The notes: generated by a model not told the origin, from the sequence alone. Numbered from the stretch's first letter, positions 24,858 through 34,606 are shown. The stretch is DNA of 64,000 nucleotides from Bacteroidales bacterium (GCA_024709145.1 JANJXG010000003.1:16776-80775), one strand, 5' to 3'. Translations and numbers: made by a program.

Positions 24858-26552
24858 ATGACATTCTTCATTCACACCGTTTTGTCGATTCTTGGGGCAC
24901 TTGCAATCTTCATTTTTGGCATGAAGCTGCTAAGTGAATCCCTTCAAAAATTGGCAGGTGAACGTATGAGGTATTATTTATCTACCCTGACATCCAGCCG
25001 CTGGAAAGGATTGTTTACAGGATTTGCAATCACAGCCACCATTCAATCGTCATCGGCCGCCACGGTTATGTTAATCGGATTTGTGAACGCAGGCCTTATC
25101 AGCGTGGCCGACTCAATCGGTTTGGTCCTGGGTGCCAACATTGGTACAACCGTAACCAGTTGGTTATTAACCTTTTTTGGTTTTTCCTACAATATTTTGA
25201 TGATTGTTTTGCCTTTGCTGGCCTTTACATTTCCGCTTTATTTTTCTTCCAAATCGCATCATAAGTCGCTGGCCGAGTTTGCATTTGGCTTTGCAATTCT
25301 ATTTATAGGACTTAATTTCCTCAGGGAGGCACTGCCTGTTGTTGATCCACAAAATCCTTTACTCCAATATCTGAGCAATTTAACGAATGAGAACCCCTTT
25401 TCGCTTCTGTTGATCGCTTTGGTCGGTATCCTGATTACATTGCTCATTCAATCATCTACAGCAACAATCGCACTGACCGCAGTTCTCCTGAGTGATGGAT
25501 TTATTGATTTCGAAATGGCAGCAGCCTTGATTGTTGGCGAAAATATTGGAACTACAGCCACTGCAAATATTGCTGCATTGTTTGCAAACAGGAACGCAAA
25601 ACGTACTGCTCTCATTCATTTGATGTTCAATATAGCAGGCGCCTTGCTCATTTTGCCATTTTTTAACTATGCTGTTTACTTTGTGGAATGGTTGAGCAGC
25701 ATTTTGATGCAACACATCGACAATCGAATCATTGCAGCACCGCTGAAGGTGAGTTTGTTTCACAGTCTGTTTAATATTGTCAACGCATTGATCTGGATCA
25801 ATTTAACTTCCTATTTGGAGAAAATGTCGAAAATTTTAATCAGGCCGGCAGAAAACGAGGCTGAGAAGAACATTCTGAAATACAATGACAATTTCATTAC
25901 ACCTGTTTCAGAGATTTCTATTGTTCAGGCATTGAAAGAATTACAACTGATCAGTATTACAATTGAAAGAATGTTTGACCTGATTCCAAGAATGCTCATG
26001 GAAAAGGATGCAGAAAAGTTCAGGCTTTTATCTCAGGAAATGGACAGCAAGGAGGAAGTAATCGATAAAGTGGAAGGTGAGGTGAATAAATACATCTCAA
26101 AAATCAGCGAAAATAACCTGAGTGAGGAAGGGTCAAAACTAATCAATGCCATCGCCATCAGTGTAAACAATCTTGAGAGCATGGCGGATGTGTGCTACAA
26201 ACTGGCACGAACAATTGAGAAGAAAAATGAACACAAAGCCTGGTTTACGCAGGAGCAGCGCAATAATATTCAAGAATTGGCACAACTGGTCTTTCAGTCA
26301 CTTACATTCATGCAATGGCATTTGTCAGCCAATAAGTCACTGAGCATCGAAGAGGCGGAGAAGAATGAGGCTGCTATTAATATCCTAAGGATCAAATTGA
26401 TAGAGGATAATATGAAGGATTTGCATGAAAAGAAATATCCAGTAATTTCAGGCAATTATTATCAGCAGATGGTTGTTTATTACGAAAAACTCGGTGATCA
26501 CGCCATCAACGTGATAGAGGCAATTCACAAGAGCCGCAAGGCTTCAAATTGA
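24858..26552 (+). CDS. Na+/phosphate cotransporter with PhoU-like tail
   Basis: This is a 564-residue membrane protein of the NptA/YjbB group. Two repeated QSS motifs mark the transport core (TIQSSSAATVMLIGFVNAG and LIQSSTATIALTAVLLSDG), each followed by a glycine-rich GxNIGTT element. About ten helices are followed from about residue 345 by an alpha-helical PhoU-like domain. It should move phosphate with sodium; direction may be export or import. It ends 5 bp from the convergent LutA-like gene, so no separate terminator fits between them. Confidence 0.93.
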   Translation: MTFFIHTVLSILGALAIFIFGMKLLSESLQKLAGERMRYYLSTLTSSRWKGLFTGFAITATIQSSSAATVMLIGFVNAGLISVADSIGLVLGANIGTTVTSWLLTFFGFSYNILMIVLPLLAFTFPLYFSSKSHHKSLAEFAFGFAILFIGLNFLREALPVVDPQNPLLQYLSNLTNENPFSLLLIALVGILITLLIQSSTATIALTAVLLSDGFIDFEMAAALIVGENIGTTATANIAALFANRNAKRTALIHLMFNIAGALLILPFFNYAVYFVEWLSSILMQHIDNRIIAAPLKVSLFHSLFNIVNALIWINLTSYLEKMSKILIRPAENEAEKNILKYNDNFITPVSEISIVQALKELQLISITIERMFDLIPRMLMEKDAEKFRLLSQEMDSKEEVIDKVEGEVNKYISKISENNLSEEGSKLINAIAISVNNLESMADVCYKLARTIEKKNEHKAWFTQEQRNNIQELAQLVFQSLTFMQWHLSANKSLSIEEAEKNEAAINILRIKLIEDNMKDLHEKKYPVISGNYYQQMVVYYEKLGDHAINVIEAIHKSRKASN

Positions 26553-26557
26553 AACAA

Positions 26558-27277
26558 TCACCAGCCAGAGGCCAGAATATCAACAATGTGAATGGTTCGA
26601 ATGGGAAGTTTTTGCTTGTTGATGTAGGCTTGCTGATGCATCAGACAGGAGAGATCGGTTGAAACAATGTATTCGGCTTCAGTGTCGAGGGCATGTTGAA
26701 CTTTTTGCTCGGCCATAGCTACAGAAATGGCTTCATTTTTAACAGAGAAAGTGCCGCCAAAGCCACAGCAAACATGTCTGTTTTCCATTTCAACAAGCTC
26801 CAGACCATTCACTTTTGAAAGAAGCATGCGTGCTTCGGTTTTGAGTCCGTATTCCCTTAAACCGGCGCAACTGTCGTGAAAGGTAACTTTGTGTGGAAAG
26901 CTGGCGCCGAGATCAATCACTCCAAGCTGATTTACAAGAAAGTCGGTAATTTCATACATGTTTTTCACCAACCTTTTATATTCCAGATGATTGGATGTGT
27001 TGTGAAACAGTTCCTGATAAGAATTTCTTACAAAGCCTGCGCATGAAGCCGAAGGGCCGACTACAGGTCTGTCATTAGGGAAATCTTTCAGAAACTTACC
27101 ACCCAGTTTTTTCGCTTCATCCCAGAATCCACTGTTGAAAGCCATTTGTCCGCAGCAGGTCTGTTCGGGGTTGTATTGCACATCGACGCCGGCTTTACGC
27201 AATATTTTGACCAGATTCATGCCAGTTTCGGGATAAACCTGATCAACAAAGCAGGGGATAAAGAGATCAACCGTCAT
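26558..27277 (-). CDS. LutA/YkgE-type (Fe-S)-binding oxidoreductase subunit
   Basis: This 239-residue protein has two cysteine-rich CCG domains: CCGQMAFNSGF in the first half and CCGFGGTFSVK in the second, with DSCAGLREYG between them. In LutABC-type systems such a protein works with iron-sulfur and flavin partners to oxidise lactate; glycolate oxidase and HdrB subunits share the fold. No lutB or lutC gene is adjacent, so partners must lie elsewhere. A good promoter lies upstream at 27297-27329. Confidence 0.88.
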   Translation of the reverse strand: MTVDLFIPCFVDQVYPETGMNLVKILRKAGVDVQYNPEQTCCGQMAFNSGFWDEAKKLGGKFLKDFPNDRPVVGPSASCAGFVRNSYQELFHNTSNHLEYKRLVKNMYEITDFLVNQLGVIDLGASFPHKVTFHDSCAGLREYGLKTEARMLLSKVNGLELVEMENRHVCCGFGGTFSVKNEAISVAMAEQKVQHALDTEAEYIVSTDLSCLMHQQAYINKQKLPIRTIHIVDILASGW

Positions 27278-27296
27278 AATATTCAGCTATAAAATG

Positions 27297-27329
27297 CAAA
27301 TATAGATCAAATGATTTATGTTTGGCCAA
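27297..27329 (-). promoter_or_regulatory. Promoter of the LutA-like gene
   Basis: On the minus strand TTG (27327-27329), a 22-bp spacer and TATATTTG (27297-27304) fit the Bacteroidota consensus. The -7 box ends 19 bp before the start codon, giving a leader of about 13 nt. Confidence 0.55.
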
Positions 27330-27360
27330 CGACTTTTGTTATTTCTGCTTGCATGCCCTG

Positions 27361-28611
27361 TCAAATCTCACCATGTGCAGCCTGAACTGATAAAAACTGC
27401 TGCCAGAAATCTGGATAGGATTTCACCACCACCCGGGGATTTTCAATGTTGATCGAATCCAATACAAGCACTAGCGGGGCAAAGGCCATTGCCATCCTGT
27501 GATCATGGTATGTTTGAAAGGTAATGTGCTTTCCTGACGGCAATTGAGAAGCAGGTCGGAACCGGTAACTCCCTTCTGAAAGTTTTTCAAACTGACACCC
27601 GAGTTGCAGAACCTGTTCCTGAAGGGCAGCCGTACGATCCGATTCTTTGAACCGAAGGTTTTCGAGCCCCTCGAACCTGGCTTCTAACCGGAGACCGGCA
27701 CAGCAGGCAACGAGTGACGGCAACATATCAGGATAATCTTGCAAATTAAATTCCGGATTGTGACTTAGCTTAGCTGTTTTAAATATTAAAAGCCCATCAG
27801 GCTCCTGAAATGATTCGACTCCCAACATCGAAAACATCCCAACCATGGCTTTATCTCCTTGCAAACTGTTCAGCGATAAGTTTTTGAGCAACAATTCGCC
27901 TCCATCACTTAAAGCAACCATTTCGTACCAGAAGGCTGCACCGCTCCAATCGGGTTCAATGTCGAGATCAGCTTTGTGATAAGCGACAGGCAACACATGG
28001 ATTTCTCTTTCCTTCACAAGCACATTTGCGCCATAATGCCTCATGAGCTGAAGGCTCATATTCAGGTAAGGCATCGAGCTGAGGTTGTCGGTGAGCTTCA
28101 AAACGAGTCCGTTTTTCCAGGTTGGAGCAGCCAAAACCAGTGATGAGGCAAACTGGCTGCTTTTTTCCATGCTCACGGTTGTTTTGCCGCCTTCGAGTTT
28201 TTTGCCCTGAATGATCAGTGGAGGGAAGTCTTTATTTTCGGCATATTCGATTTGGGCACCTAAATCGCGCAGGCTGTAAACGAGGTCGGCTACGGGACGA
28301 AGCTTCATTCGGTCGGTTCCGGTTAGCAGCCATTTTCCCGGCGTGGTGGCAAGGTAGGTGACTAAAAAGCGAAAAACAGTGCCTGCGTTGCCACAATCAA
28401 CGACTGTGGGAATATCTGTTTTGGCGCAATTTTGTATAAGGTCAAGGTTTTTTATCAACATTTGTGTGTCGTCGGCTTCCGAAAGCCGGCCGATAGGCAT
28501 TTGCTTGAAACCAGCATACGCCTTGATCATCAAGGCTCTGTTGCTGAGGCTTTTGCTACCTGGCAGCGATACCTGTGCTTTGAATTTTTTATGCTGAAGG
28601 GTCAGTTTCAT
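27361..28611 (-). CDS. aroA: 3-phosphoshikimate 1-carboxyvinyltransferase (EPSP synthase)
   Basis: This 416-residue enzyme joins shikimate 3-phosphate and phosphoenolpyruvate in the sixth step of the shikimate pathway. Motifs seen are LPGSKSLSNRALMIKAYAGF at the N-terminus, LTGTDRMKLRPVADLV, LQDYPDMLPSLVA, RFEGLENLRFKESDR and the C-terminal YHDHRMAMAFAPL. It is slightly shorter than the usual 425-430 residues, as is common in this phylum. It starts 3 bp after aroB, so the two form a tight operon. Confidence 0.96.
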   Translation of the reverse strand: MKLTLQHKKFKAQVSLPGSKSLSNRALMIKAYAGFKQMPIGRLSEADDTQMLIKNLDLIQNCAKTDIPTVVDCGNAGTVFRFLVTYLATTPGKWLLTGTDRMKLRPVADLVYSLRDLGAQIEYAENKDFPPLIIQGKKLEGGKTTVSMEKSSQFASSLVLAAPTWKNGLVLKLTDNLSSMPYLNMSLQLMRHYGANVLVKEREIHVLPVAYHKADLDIEPDWSGAAFWYEMVALSDGGELLLKNLSLNSLQGDKAMVGMFSMLGVESFQEPDGLLIFKTAKLSHNPEFNLQDYPDMLPSLVACCAGLRLEARFEGLENLRFKESDRTAALQEQVLQLGCQFEKLSEGSYRFRPASQLPSGKHITFQTYHDHRMAMAFAPLVLVLDSINIENPRVVVKSYPDFWQQFLSVQAAHGEI

Positions 28612-28614
28612 TTT

Positions 28615-29694
28615 TTAAAGGATTAGTTTCAGGTATTCCAGCAGGCTTGCTTCAACTGCCTGAACTGGTACACTCACATCGTAATGTGCCTTACCAGGCT
28701 CAGAAATCAACACAAATTTGAGCTGATTTCCCGTATTTTTTTTGTCTTGTGCCATTCGGCCAATCAACTGCGGAATGATATTTTTATCAAATAAGTATGG
28801 TTTAAACCACGTCTTATAAATAGTAATATATTGATATATGTAACTATAGGAAAGACCCATTTGTTTGTTTGAAATTAACATCTCTGTTAATATACCGGCT
28901 GCAACTGCTTCACCATGAAGCAATGGAAATGACATTTGCAAGGCTTCTGATTCAAAGGCATGACCGATCGTGTGGCCGAAGTTGAGAATTTTACGCAAGC
29001 CATTTTCGGTTGGGTCGAGCGAAGTGACAGATGTTTTTATTTTGACACAGCTTTCGATCATGGTTTTCCAGCGGGAAAAATCCACTTTTTGATTGAGGGC
29101 TTCCCTGAGTAAGTTTGGCTCAGAAATATATGCGTATTTCAAAACTTCGCCCCATCCGGAAATAATTTGTTGATGGTCAAGAGATTGCAAGAAATCCGGA
29201 AAAATCAAAACAAATTCAGGAAGATAAAAAGTGCCTATGTGGTTTTTGTAAAAGTCAAAATCGATCCCTGTCTTTCCGCCGATGGCAGCGTCAGTCATTG
29301 CCAGCAAGGTGGTTGGGATATGCAAGGTGCGAATCCCTCTTTTGTAGCAGGAAGCGGCAAAACCTCCTATATCGGTAATGACACCTCCTCCAAGATTAAT
29401 CAATAATGCATCGCGGCCTGCTTGTTGTTCGGTGAGTTTTTCCCAGATGATAGCTGTAGTAGCAAGGTTTTTGTGGTTTTCTCCGGATGGAATCTGAATA
29501 AGATGCCAATGTGGTTGTGCTTGCCGAAGCATTTTTTCAAGCAAGGGAAGACAATGCGTGTAACAATTTTCATCCGTAAGTAAAAAAACTTTTAGATTTC
29601 TTTGATTGCTGTCAATAAGCATGCTTTCAAGCATTTGCAAAGCATCTTGCTCAAAAAGTACATGTCCTTTCGTTGTCATTGGATCCATTTTCAT
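28615..29694 (-). CDS. aroB: 3-dehydroquinate synthase
   Basis: This 359-residue NAD- and metal-dependent enzyme converts DAHP to 3-dehydroquinate, the second shikimate step. Seen motifs are GGGVITDIGGFAASCYKRGI, HIPTTLLAMTDAAIGGKTGI and the metal-binding FGHTIGHAFE and LLHGEAVAAGI. Length is normal. It is the first gene of aroB-aroA, with a promoter at 29732-29765. Start codons at residues 1, 3 and 6 are all possible; the longest is reported. Confidence 0.96.
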   Translation of the reverse strand: MKMDPMTTKGHVLFEQDALQMLESMLIDSNQRNLKVFLLTDENCYTHCLPLLEKMLRQAQPHWHLIQIPSGENHKNLATTAIIWEKLTEQQAGRDALLINLGGGVITDIGGFAASCYKRGIRTLHIPTTLLAMTDAAIGGKTGIDFDFYKNHIGTFYLPEFVLIFPDFLQSLDHQQIISGWGEVLKYAYISEPNLLREALNQKVDFSRWKTMIESCVKIKTSVTSLDPTENGLRKILNFGHTIGHAFESEALQMSFPLLHGEAVAAGILTEMLISNKQMGLSYSYIYQYITIYKTWFKPYLFDKNIIPQLIGRMAQDKKNTGNQLKFVLISEPGKAHYDVSVPVQAVEASLLEYLKLIL

Positions 29695-29731
29695 TGTGCA
29701 GGTCGAAATATTTTTCTTAGCCTTTCAGCTG

Positions 29732-29765
29732 CAAAAATAATCGTTAAGCCCGAATAGTGGCCAAA
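29732..29765 (-). promoter_or_regulatory. Promoter of aroB-aroA
   Basis: On the minus strand TTTG (29762-29765), a 22-bp spacer and TATTTTTG (29732-29739) fit the phylum consensus. The box lies 38 bp from the aroB start. Confidence 0.6.
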
Positions 29766-29816
29766 TATTGATTGGATTCGGTCAAAGAGCAGCTTTGCAG
29801 CTGATGCAAATGAAGG

Positions 29817-31037
29817 TTAGTAGAAGGCAGCCAGCAATAAGTCGAGATGTTGAAACGGGATGTCGTGTAACTTGCTGATTTGTTGATTAGTAAGGATTCC
29901 GTTGAAAATATAGGCTCCTTTTGAGAAGGCTCTGTTTGCTTTCAGTGTATTGTCAACACCACCATTTTCAGCGATTTCGAGCAGGAGAGAGCTGAAAAAG
30001 TTGCTAAAAGAAGTAGAAGCGGTATTGGGAACTTTAGATGCTATGTTGGGAACGCAATAATGCGTCACACCATGCACCTGATACACCGGATTTTGATGAT
30101 TCGTGGGGCGTGAGGTCTCAAAACATCCACCCTGATCGATACTCACATCAATGATTACCGAACCTGGTTTCATTTTACTTACCATATTTTCCGGGATGAA
30201 GCAAGGCGAAGTGCCCACCGGTGCATGTTTGGCTGCAATTACTACATCTGCTGTCAGCAAAGCTTTTTCAATTTCATCGGGCTGAAAGACCGAAGTGTAG
30301 ATACGTGAACCAAGGTTGTTTTGCAGTGTGCGAAGTTTATACATCGAATTGTCAAAAACTTTCACAAGGGCTCCAAGACCGAGGGCTGCCCTTGAGGCGT
30401 ATTCGGATACAGTGCCTGAACCAATTATTACAACTTCAGTTGAGGGAACTCCCGGAAATCCTCCCAGCATAATTCCTTTCCCGTATTGGGGATGGCAAAG
30501 GTATTCGGCTGCAATAAGCATGGAGGCGTTGCCGATGATTTCGCTCATTGAACGTACAAGCGGCAAAGCACCAGTTTTATCCTGAATGTGCTCAAAAGCA
30601 ATGGCATTGATTTTTTTCGCCATCAACAAATTGAAATATTCCTTGGAGCGTGTTGGCAGTTGAAGTACCGACATCAGGCAGCGGCGCTTATCCAGCATTT
30701 CAATCTCTTCTCTGATGGGCGGAGCGATTTTCAATATGATGTCGGTGCCAAACACTGTGGCATGGTCGCCCACAATTTCGGCACCTGCTTCAGCATATTC
30801 GTGATCGGTAAAATGGGCTTTTTCGCCGGCGTTTTGTTCAATCAAAATGCGATGACCATGATTGGTAAGCAATTTCACGGCGGAAGGCACCAATCCAACC
30901 CTGTTTTCGTTGGCTGAAAGTTCACGGGGAATACCGATGGTCAAAGAGCTGGATTTTTTTGTCGTCTCGAGCATTTCCTCTTTGGGCAAAAGCCCGGCGG
31001 CGCTGGCAAACTGAACAAATTGGCGTGTGTCGGACAT
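29817..31037 (-). CDS. ald: Alanine dehydrogenase
   Basis: This 406-residue enzyme interconverts L-alanine and pyruvate with ammonia and NAD(H). The N-terminal domain opens TIGIPRELSANENRVGLVPS, the NAD-binding site is VVIIGSGTVSEYASRAALGLG (about residues 205-225) and KHAPVGTSPCFI is a conserved catalytic region. It is 20-40 residues longer than many Ald proteins because of an N-terminal extension, a form common in Bacteroidota. It lies 7 bp after tsaE, forming the operon porX-tsaE-ald. Confidence 0.92.
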   Translation of the reverse strand: MSDTRQFVQFASAAGLLPKEEMLETTKKSSSLTIGIPRELSANENRVGLVPSAVKLLTNHGHRILIEQNAGEKAHFTDHEYAEAGAEIVGDHATVFGTDIILKIAPPIREEIEMLDKRRCLMSVLQLPTRSKEYFNLLMAKKINAIAFEHIQDKTGALPLVRSMSEIIGNASMLIAAEYLCHPQYGKGIMLGGFPGVPSTEVVIIGSGTVSEYASRAALGLGALVKVFDNSMYKLRTLQNNLGSRIYTSVFQPDEIEKALLTADVVIAAKHAPVGTSPCFIPENMVSKMKPGSVIIDVSIDQGGCFETSRPTNHQNPVYQVHGVTHYCVPNIASKVPNTASTSFSNFFSSLLLEIAENGGVDNTLKANRAFSKGAYIFNGILTNQQISKLHDIPFQHLDLLLAAFY

Positions 31038-31044
31038 GAAACAA

Positions 31045-31485
31045 TTACGGATTAGCGTGAATTACTTCGGCTTCAACGTTTCTTTCTTCTTTTGTTCCGG
31101 CCAAAGTTATGGACACTTTTACGTACTTCTCAGGCAAAAGTTCCTCAATTTTTTCAGGCCATTCCAAGAGGCAGGGGTAGCCGCTGTAGAAATAGTTTTC
31201 GTAACCAATATCAAAGACCTCTCTGATTTGGTTGATGCGATAAAAATCAAAATGATAGACAACGAAATCCTGGTCACCGGCATATTCATTCACGATGGAG
31301 AAACTCGGGCTGCTCACTTCATCCATGATGTTGAGCTGACGACAAATTTCTTTGATGAGCGTGGTTTTTCCTGCACCCATTTCGCCATAAAAAGCCATGA
31401 TTTTGGCTTCTGCAAGCATGGGAATCAGGGCCTGGGCCAGTTCAGGGAGCTGACTTTTCGCTTTGAGATGATAGGTTAGTTTCAT
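31045..31485 (-). CDS. tsaE: tRNA N6-threonylcarbamoyladenosine biosynthesis ATPase
   Basis: This 146-residue P-loop ATPase works with TsaB and TsaD to make the t6A base on tRNAs that read ANN codons. The Walker A motif GEMGAGKTTLIKEICR is near residue 35, and SPSFSIVNEYAG and YHFDFYRI are typical. It overlaps the end of porX by 4 bp and precedes ald by 7 bp. Confidence 0.95.
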   Translation of the reverse strand: MKLTYHLKAKSQLPELAQALIPMLAEAKIMAFYGEMGAGKTTLIKEICRQLNIMDEVSSPSFSIVNEYAGDQDFVVYHFDFYRINQIREVFDIGYENYFYSGYPCLLEWPEKIEELLPEKYVKVSITLAGTKEERNVEAEVIHANP

Positions 31486-33038
31486 TTGGCTTTCAGATAG
31501 GCAACAGGGATCAGCATTTCATGCATTGATATGCCTCCATGCTGAAAGGTATTTCGGTAGTAATTCACATAATGGTTGTAATTATTCGGATACGCGAAAA
31601 AATCATTGGCTCTGGTGAATACATAGGCTGTACTCACATTGATTCTTGGGAGAAATATTTCTTCGGGATCTCTGATCTCAAACACTTCCTTCGAATTGTA
31701 TTTCAGGCTTTTGCCATACTTATAGCGCAAATTGGTGTTTACAGTCCTGTCGCCCAGAATTTTCACAGGATCCTTTACATACACCGATCCGTGATCGGTA
31801 GTTACGATCATATCGCATTTTTTCTGACTGATAAATTTGATGATGTCGAAAAGTGAGGAGTGTTTGAACCATGAAAGCATCAGCGAGCGGTAGGCAGCTT
31901 CATCCTCAGCAAGTTCACGAATCATTTCCATTTCTGTACGGGCATGTGAGAGCATGTCGACAAAATTGTAAACAATCACATTAAGTTTGTTACTCATCAA
32001 ATTTGAAATATTTTCAGCGAGTTTTTTGCCACTATTGAGATTCAATACTTTATTGTAGGAATACCTGATATCTTTGCCAAATCGCCTCAATTGTTCGCCC
32101 AGCAGTTCGGATTCAAACTGATTCTTTGTTCCTTCATCTTCTTCATCCACCCAATATTTTGGAAACTTACGCCGGATTTCGGAAGGCATCAGTCCGGCAA
32201 AAAGAGCATTGCGGGCATATTGTGTGGTCGTAGGCAGGATGCTGTAATAGATATCATCCGCTTCAATCCGGAAATATTCTTCAATCAGTGGCTGAATGGC
32301 TTTCCACTGATCATACCGTAGGTTATCGATCAGGATGACGAAGAGCGGCCTGTCGCTGCCGTCGATCCTTGGAAGTATTTTATCCCGGATCAGGGTGTGA
32401 GACAATACGGGTTTTTCCTGGCTTTTATTGTTGATCCAGCTCACATAGTTTCTTTCGATGAAGCGGGAGAAAACAGTATTGGCCTCATCTTGCTGCATAC
32501 TTAGCACCTGCCTGATGCCATTGTCCTGTGATTGTTCAAGCTCCAGTTCCCAGCGTACAAGTTTTTTGTAGACCTCCACCCATTCAGTATGGTTAAGCTG
32601 GTTGCTCAATTCCAGACCGATCTGCCTGAACTCCTGCTGGTAGCTCATGGTAGTTTTTTCACTGACAAGTTTTTGATTGTCGAGGTTGCGTTTGAGTGAA
32701 AGCAAAATTTGGTTGGGCTTCACAGGCTTGATCAGGTAATCTGCGATTTTGCTGCCAATGGCATCCTCCATGATGGCCTCTTCCTCGCTTTTGGTAATCA
32801 TCACGACCGGCAAATTAGGGTAGTCTTTTTTGATTTGTTCGAGCGTTTCGATTCCCGACATACCGGGCATGTTTTCATCTAAAAAGACAATGTCAAAAAC
32901 TTCGTTCTGAAGCAGATCAATGGCTTCATCGCCATTGTTGGTTGTTGCTACTTCATAACCTTTGTGTTCGAGAAAAATGATGTGTGGCTTCAACATATCA
33001 ATTTCATCATCTGCCCAGAGTATCCTGACTTTTTCCAT
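31482..33038 (-). CDS. porX: T9SS regulator PorX (receiver plus PglZ domain)
   Basis: This 518-residue protein matches PorX, the response regulator that controls type IX secretion genes. The receiver domain (1-125) has WADDE, phospho-acceptor Asp54 in VFLDENMPGMSG, and DYLIKPVKP. A helical linker follows, then an alkaline-phosphatase-fold PglZ domain (about 210-515) with VILIDNLRYDQW, the STLP-like YYSILPTTTQYARNALFAG and MIVTTDHGSVYV. PorX is activated by the kinase PorY, which is not in the window. In the same window two proteins carry T9SS tails, so the system is likely active here. Confidence 0.96.
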   Translation of the reverse strand: MEKVRILWADDEIDMLKPHIIFLEHKGYEVATTNNGDEAIDLLQNEVFDIVFLDENMPGMSGIETLEQIKKDYPNLPVVMITKSEEEAIMEDAIGSKIADYLIKPVKPNQILLSLKRNLDNQKLVSEKTTMSYQQEFRQIGLELSNQLNHTEWVEVYKKLVRWELELEQSQDNGIRQVLSMQQDEANTVFSRFIERNYVSWINNKSQEKPVLSHTLIRDKILPRIDGSDRPLFVILIDNLRYDQWKAIQPLIEEYFRIEADDIYYSILPTTTQYARNALFAGLMPSEIRRKFPKYWVDEEDEGTKNQFESELLGEQLRRFGKDIRYSYNKVLNLNSGKKLAENISNLMSNKLNVIVYNFVDMLSHARTEMEMIRELAEDEAAYRSLMLSWFKHSSLFDIIKFISQKKCDMIVTTDHGSVYVKDPVKILGDRTVNTNLRYKYGKSLKYNSKEVFEIRDPEEIFLPRINVSTAYVFTRANDFFAYPNNYNHYVNYYRNTFQHGGISMHEMLIPVAYLKAK

Positions 33039-33092
33039 GTTATTTATTTTCAGTTTGTTAAATTGTGGGTAAACGTGTTATCAATATGTGAT

Positions 33093-33100
33093 TACTTTTG
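33093..33100 (+). promoter_or_regulatory. Putative -7 box for the HD phosphohydrolase gene
   Basis: TACTTTTG matches TAnnTTTG; a TTG lies 27 bp upstream, longer than usual. Because the box overlaps the earliest in-frame TTG (33098), that codon cannot be the start, which favours the ATG at 33173. Confidence 0.4.
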
Positions 33101-33172
33101 CAGCCTATAATGCGGTTTTCAATGGTTTATTGTTTCAAAAACGATGCCATTCGCACAAAATTAACTTTTTTT

Positions 33173-34414
33173 ATGGCTCTAGGTGTTCATTCAAAAAAGA
33201 AGATATTAAACGATCCTGTTTACGGATTTATTCAAATACCTGATAATCTACATTTTGCAATCATTGAACATCCGTATTTTCAGCGTTTGCGAAGAATAAA
33301 ACAGCTTGGTTTGACGCATCTTGTCTACCCCGGAGCCTTGCACACCAGGTTTCAGCATTCTCTTGGCGCTATGCACCTGATGCGTCAGGCAATCGAACTG
33401 CTCAGGTCTAAAGGTCATGAGATCAGTGATGCTGAACTGCAGGCCGGTTCGCTGGCGATATTGCTTCACGACATAGGACACGGTCCTTATTCTCATACCC
33501 TCGAAAAAACGATTGTCACCGGACTGAACCATGAACAACTTTCATCCATACTGATGCAAAAGCTAAATCAGGAGTTCGATGGCAAACTAAATGAGACGAT
33601 CAGGGTTTTTCAGGGAACACATGAGAAGAAATTCCTCTGTCAACTTGTTTCAGGTCAGCTCGATATGGATAGGATGGACTATCTGAAGCGGGATAGTTTT
33701 TTCTCGGGTGTGGCTGAAGGTACCATCAATGCTGACCGATTGCTGGCGATGCTTAACGTTGTTGAGGATAGTCTCGTGATTGAGGCAAAGGGTATTTATT
33801 CGGTTGAAAAGTTTTTGGGTGCGAGACGACTCATGTACTGGCAGGTTTATCTGCACAAAACAGTCCTTGCAGCAGAATACATGCTGATGAATTGCCTCCG
33901 CCGGGCAAAATGGCTCAGCCGGGAAGGTCGTCAGTTGCCTGCAACACCTGCTCTGTCGTGGTTTTTAAACAACGAACCTTCGGAAGATGATTTTCTTCAA
34001 CAGGATACTCCTTTGAAGATGTTTACACAACTCGATGATTTTGATGTGTTTACATCATTGAAGTTATGGCAGCACGATTCCGACCTGGTGCTCGCATGGT
34101 TGAGTTCGGCTATCGTTAACAGGCAACTTTTCAAGGTAGAATTGTCAAATGAACCTTTTTTACCCGAAAGGACGTTGGATTTACACCAGCGAATCATCAA
34201 GTATTTTAGTGTGTCGGCTGAAGATGCCGGTTTTTTGTTCATCGACGAATCAACATCCAATCACGCCTACCATCCTTTGCAACCCAGCATTCAGATTTTA
34301 TACAAAGACGGACAACAAAAAGACATCTCCCAGGCTTCGGACCAAATCACCATATCAGTTCTCACTAAACCTGTAACAAAATATTTTCTTTGTTATCCCA
34401 AAGAGATTTGTTGA
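33173..34414 (+). CDS. HD-domain phosphohydrolase
   Basis: This 413-residue metal-dependent phosphohydrolase is related to dNTP triphosphohydrolases and SAMHD1. The metal ligands are visible in HTRFQHSLGAMHL (His), AILLHDIGHGPYSH (His-Asp) and GQLDMDRMDYLKRDS (Asp). The start at 33173 gives the MALGVHSKKKILNDPVYGFI opening usual for this family; longer frames begin in the promoter. It is divergent from porX, 134 bp apart. Substrate is probably a nucleotide but is not proven. Confidence 0.92.
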   Translation: MALGVHSKKKILNDPVYGFIQIPDNLHFAIIEHPYFQRLRRIKQLGLTHLVYPGALHTRFQHSLGAMHLMRQAIELLRSKGHEISDAELQAGSLAILLHDIGHGPYSHTLEKTIVTGLNHEQLSSILMQKLNQEFDGKLNETIRVFQGTHEKKFLCQLVSGQLDMDRMDYLKRDSFFSGVAEGTINADRLLAMLNVVEDSLVIEAKGIYSVEKFLGARRLMYWQVYLHKTVLAAEYMLMNCLRRAKWLSREGRQLPATPALSWFLNNEPSEDDFLQQDTPLKMFTQLDDFDVFTSLKLWQHDSDLVLAWLSSAIVNRQLFKVELSNEPFLPERTLDLHQRIIKYFSVSAEDAGFLFIDESTSNHAYHPLQPSIQILYKDGQQKDISQASDQITISVLTKPVTKYFLCYPKEIC

Positions 34415-34598
34415 ATGTTGTGAATTTGATAACATCCCTCGATGAATTTCTTCCATTAAAGATTAAACAACCTGATTGCGGACTTCGTTTTCTACTTCAA
34501 AACTTACACACTTATTATATAAATATTTGTTAATCAGTCATTATTCATCGGTTGTGAAAAAAGTATGACTGATCGGGCAAAGCAACGCCTAAAAAAAA

Positions 34599-34606
34599 TA
34601 ACTTTG
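34599..34606 (+). promoter_or_regulatory. Putative -7 box for the DoxX/keto-glycoside operon
   Basis: TAACTTTG matches TAnnTTTG, 22 bp before the DoxX start. No TTTG is found 17-23 bp upstream; regulation by an activator would fit such a half promoter, but this is speculation. Confidence 0.38.

Noticed and set aside
34149..34376. Second + frame overlapping the HD phosphohydrolase end
   Set aside because: The HD gene frame carries the conserved protein; the overlapping frame has no recognisable domain.
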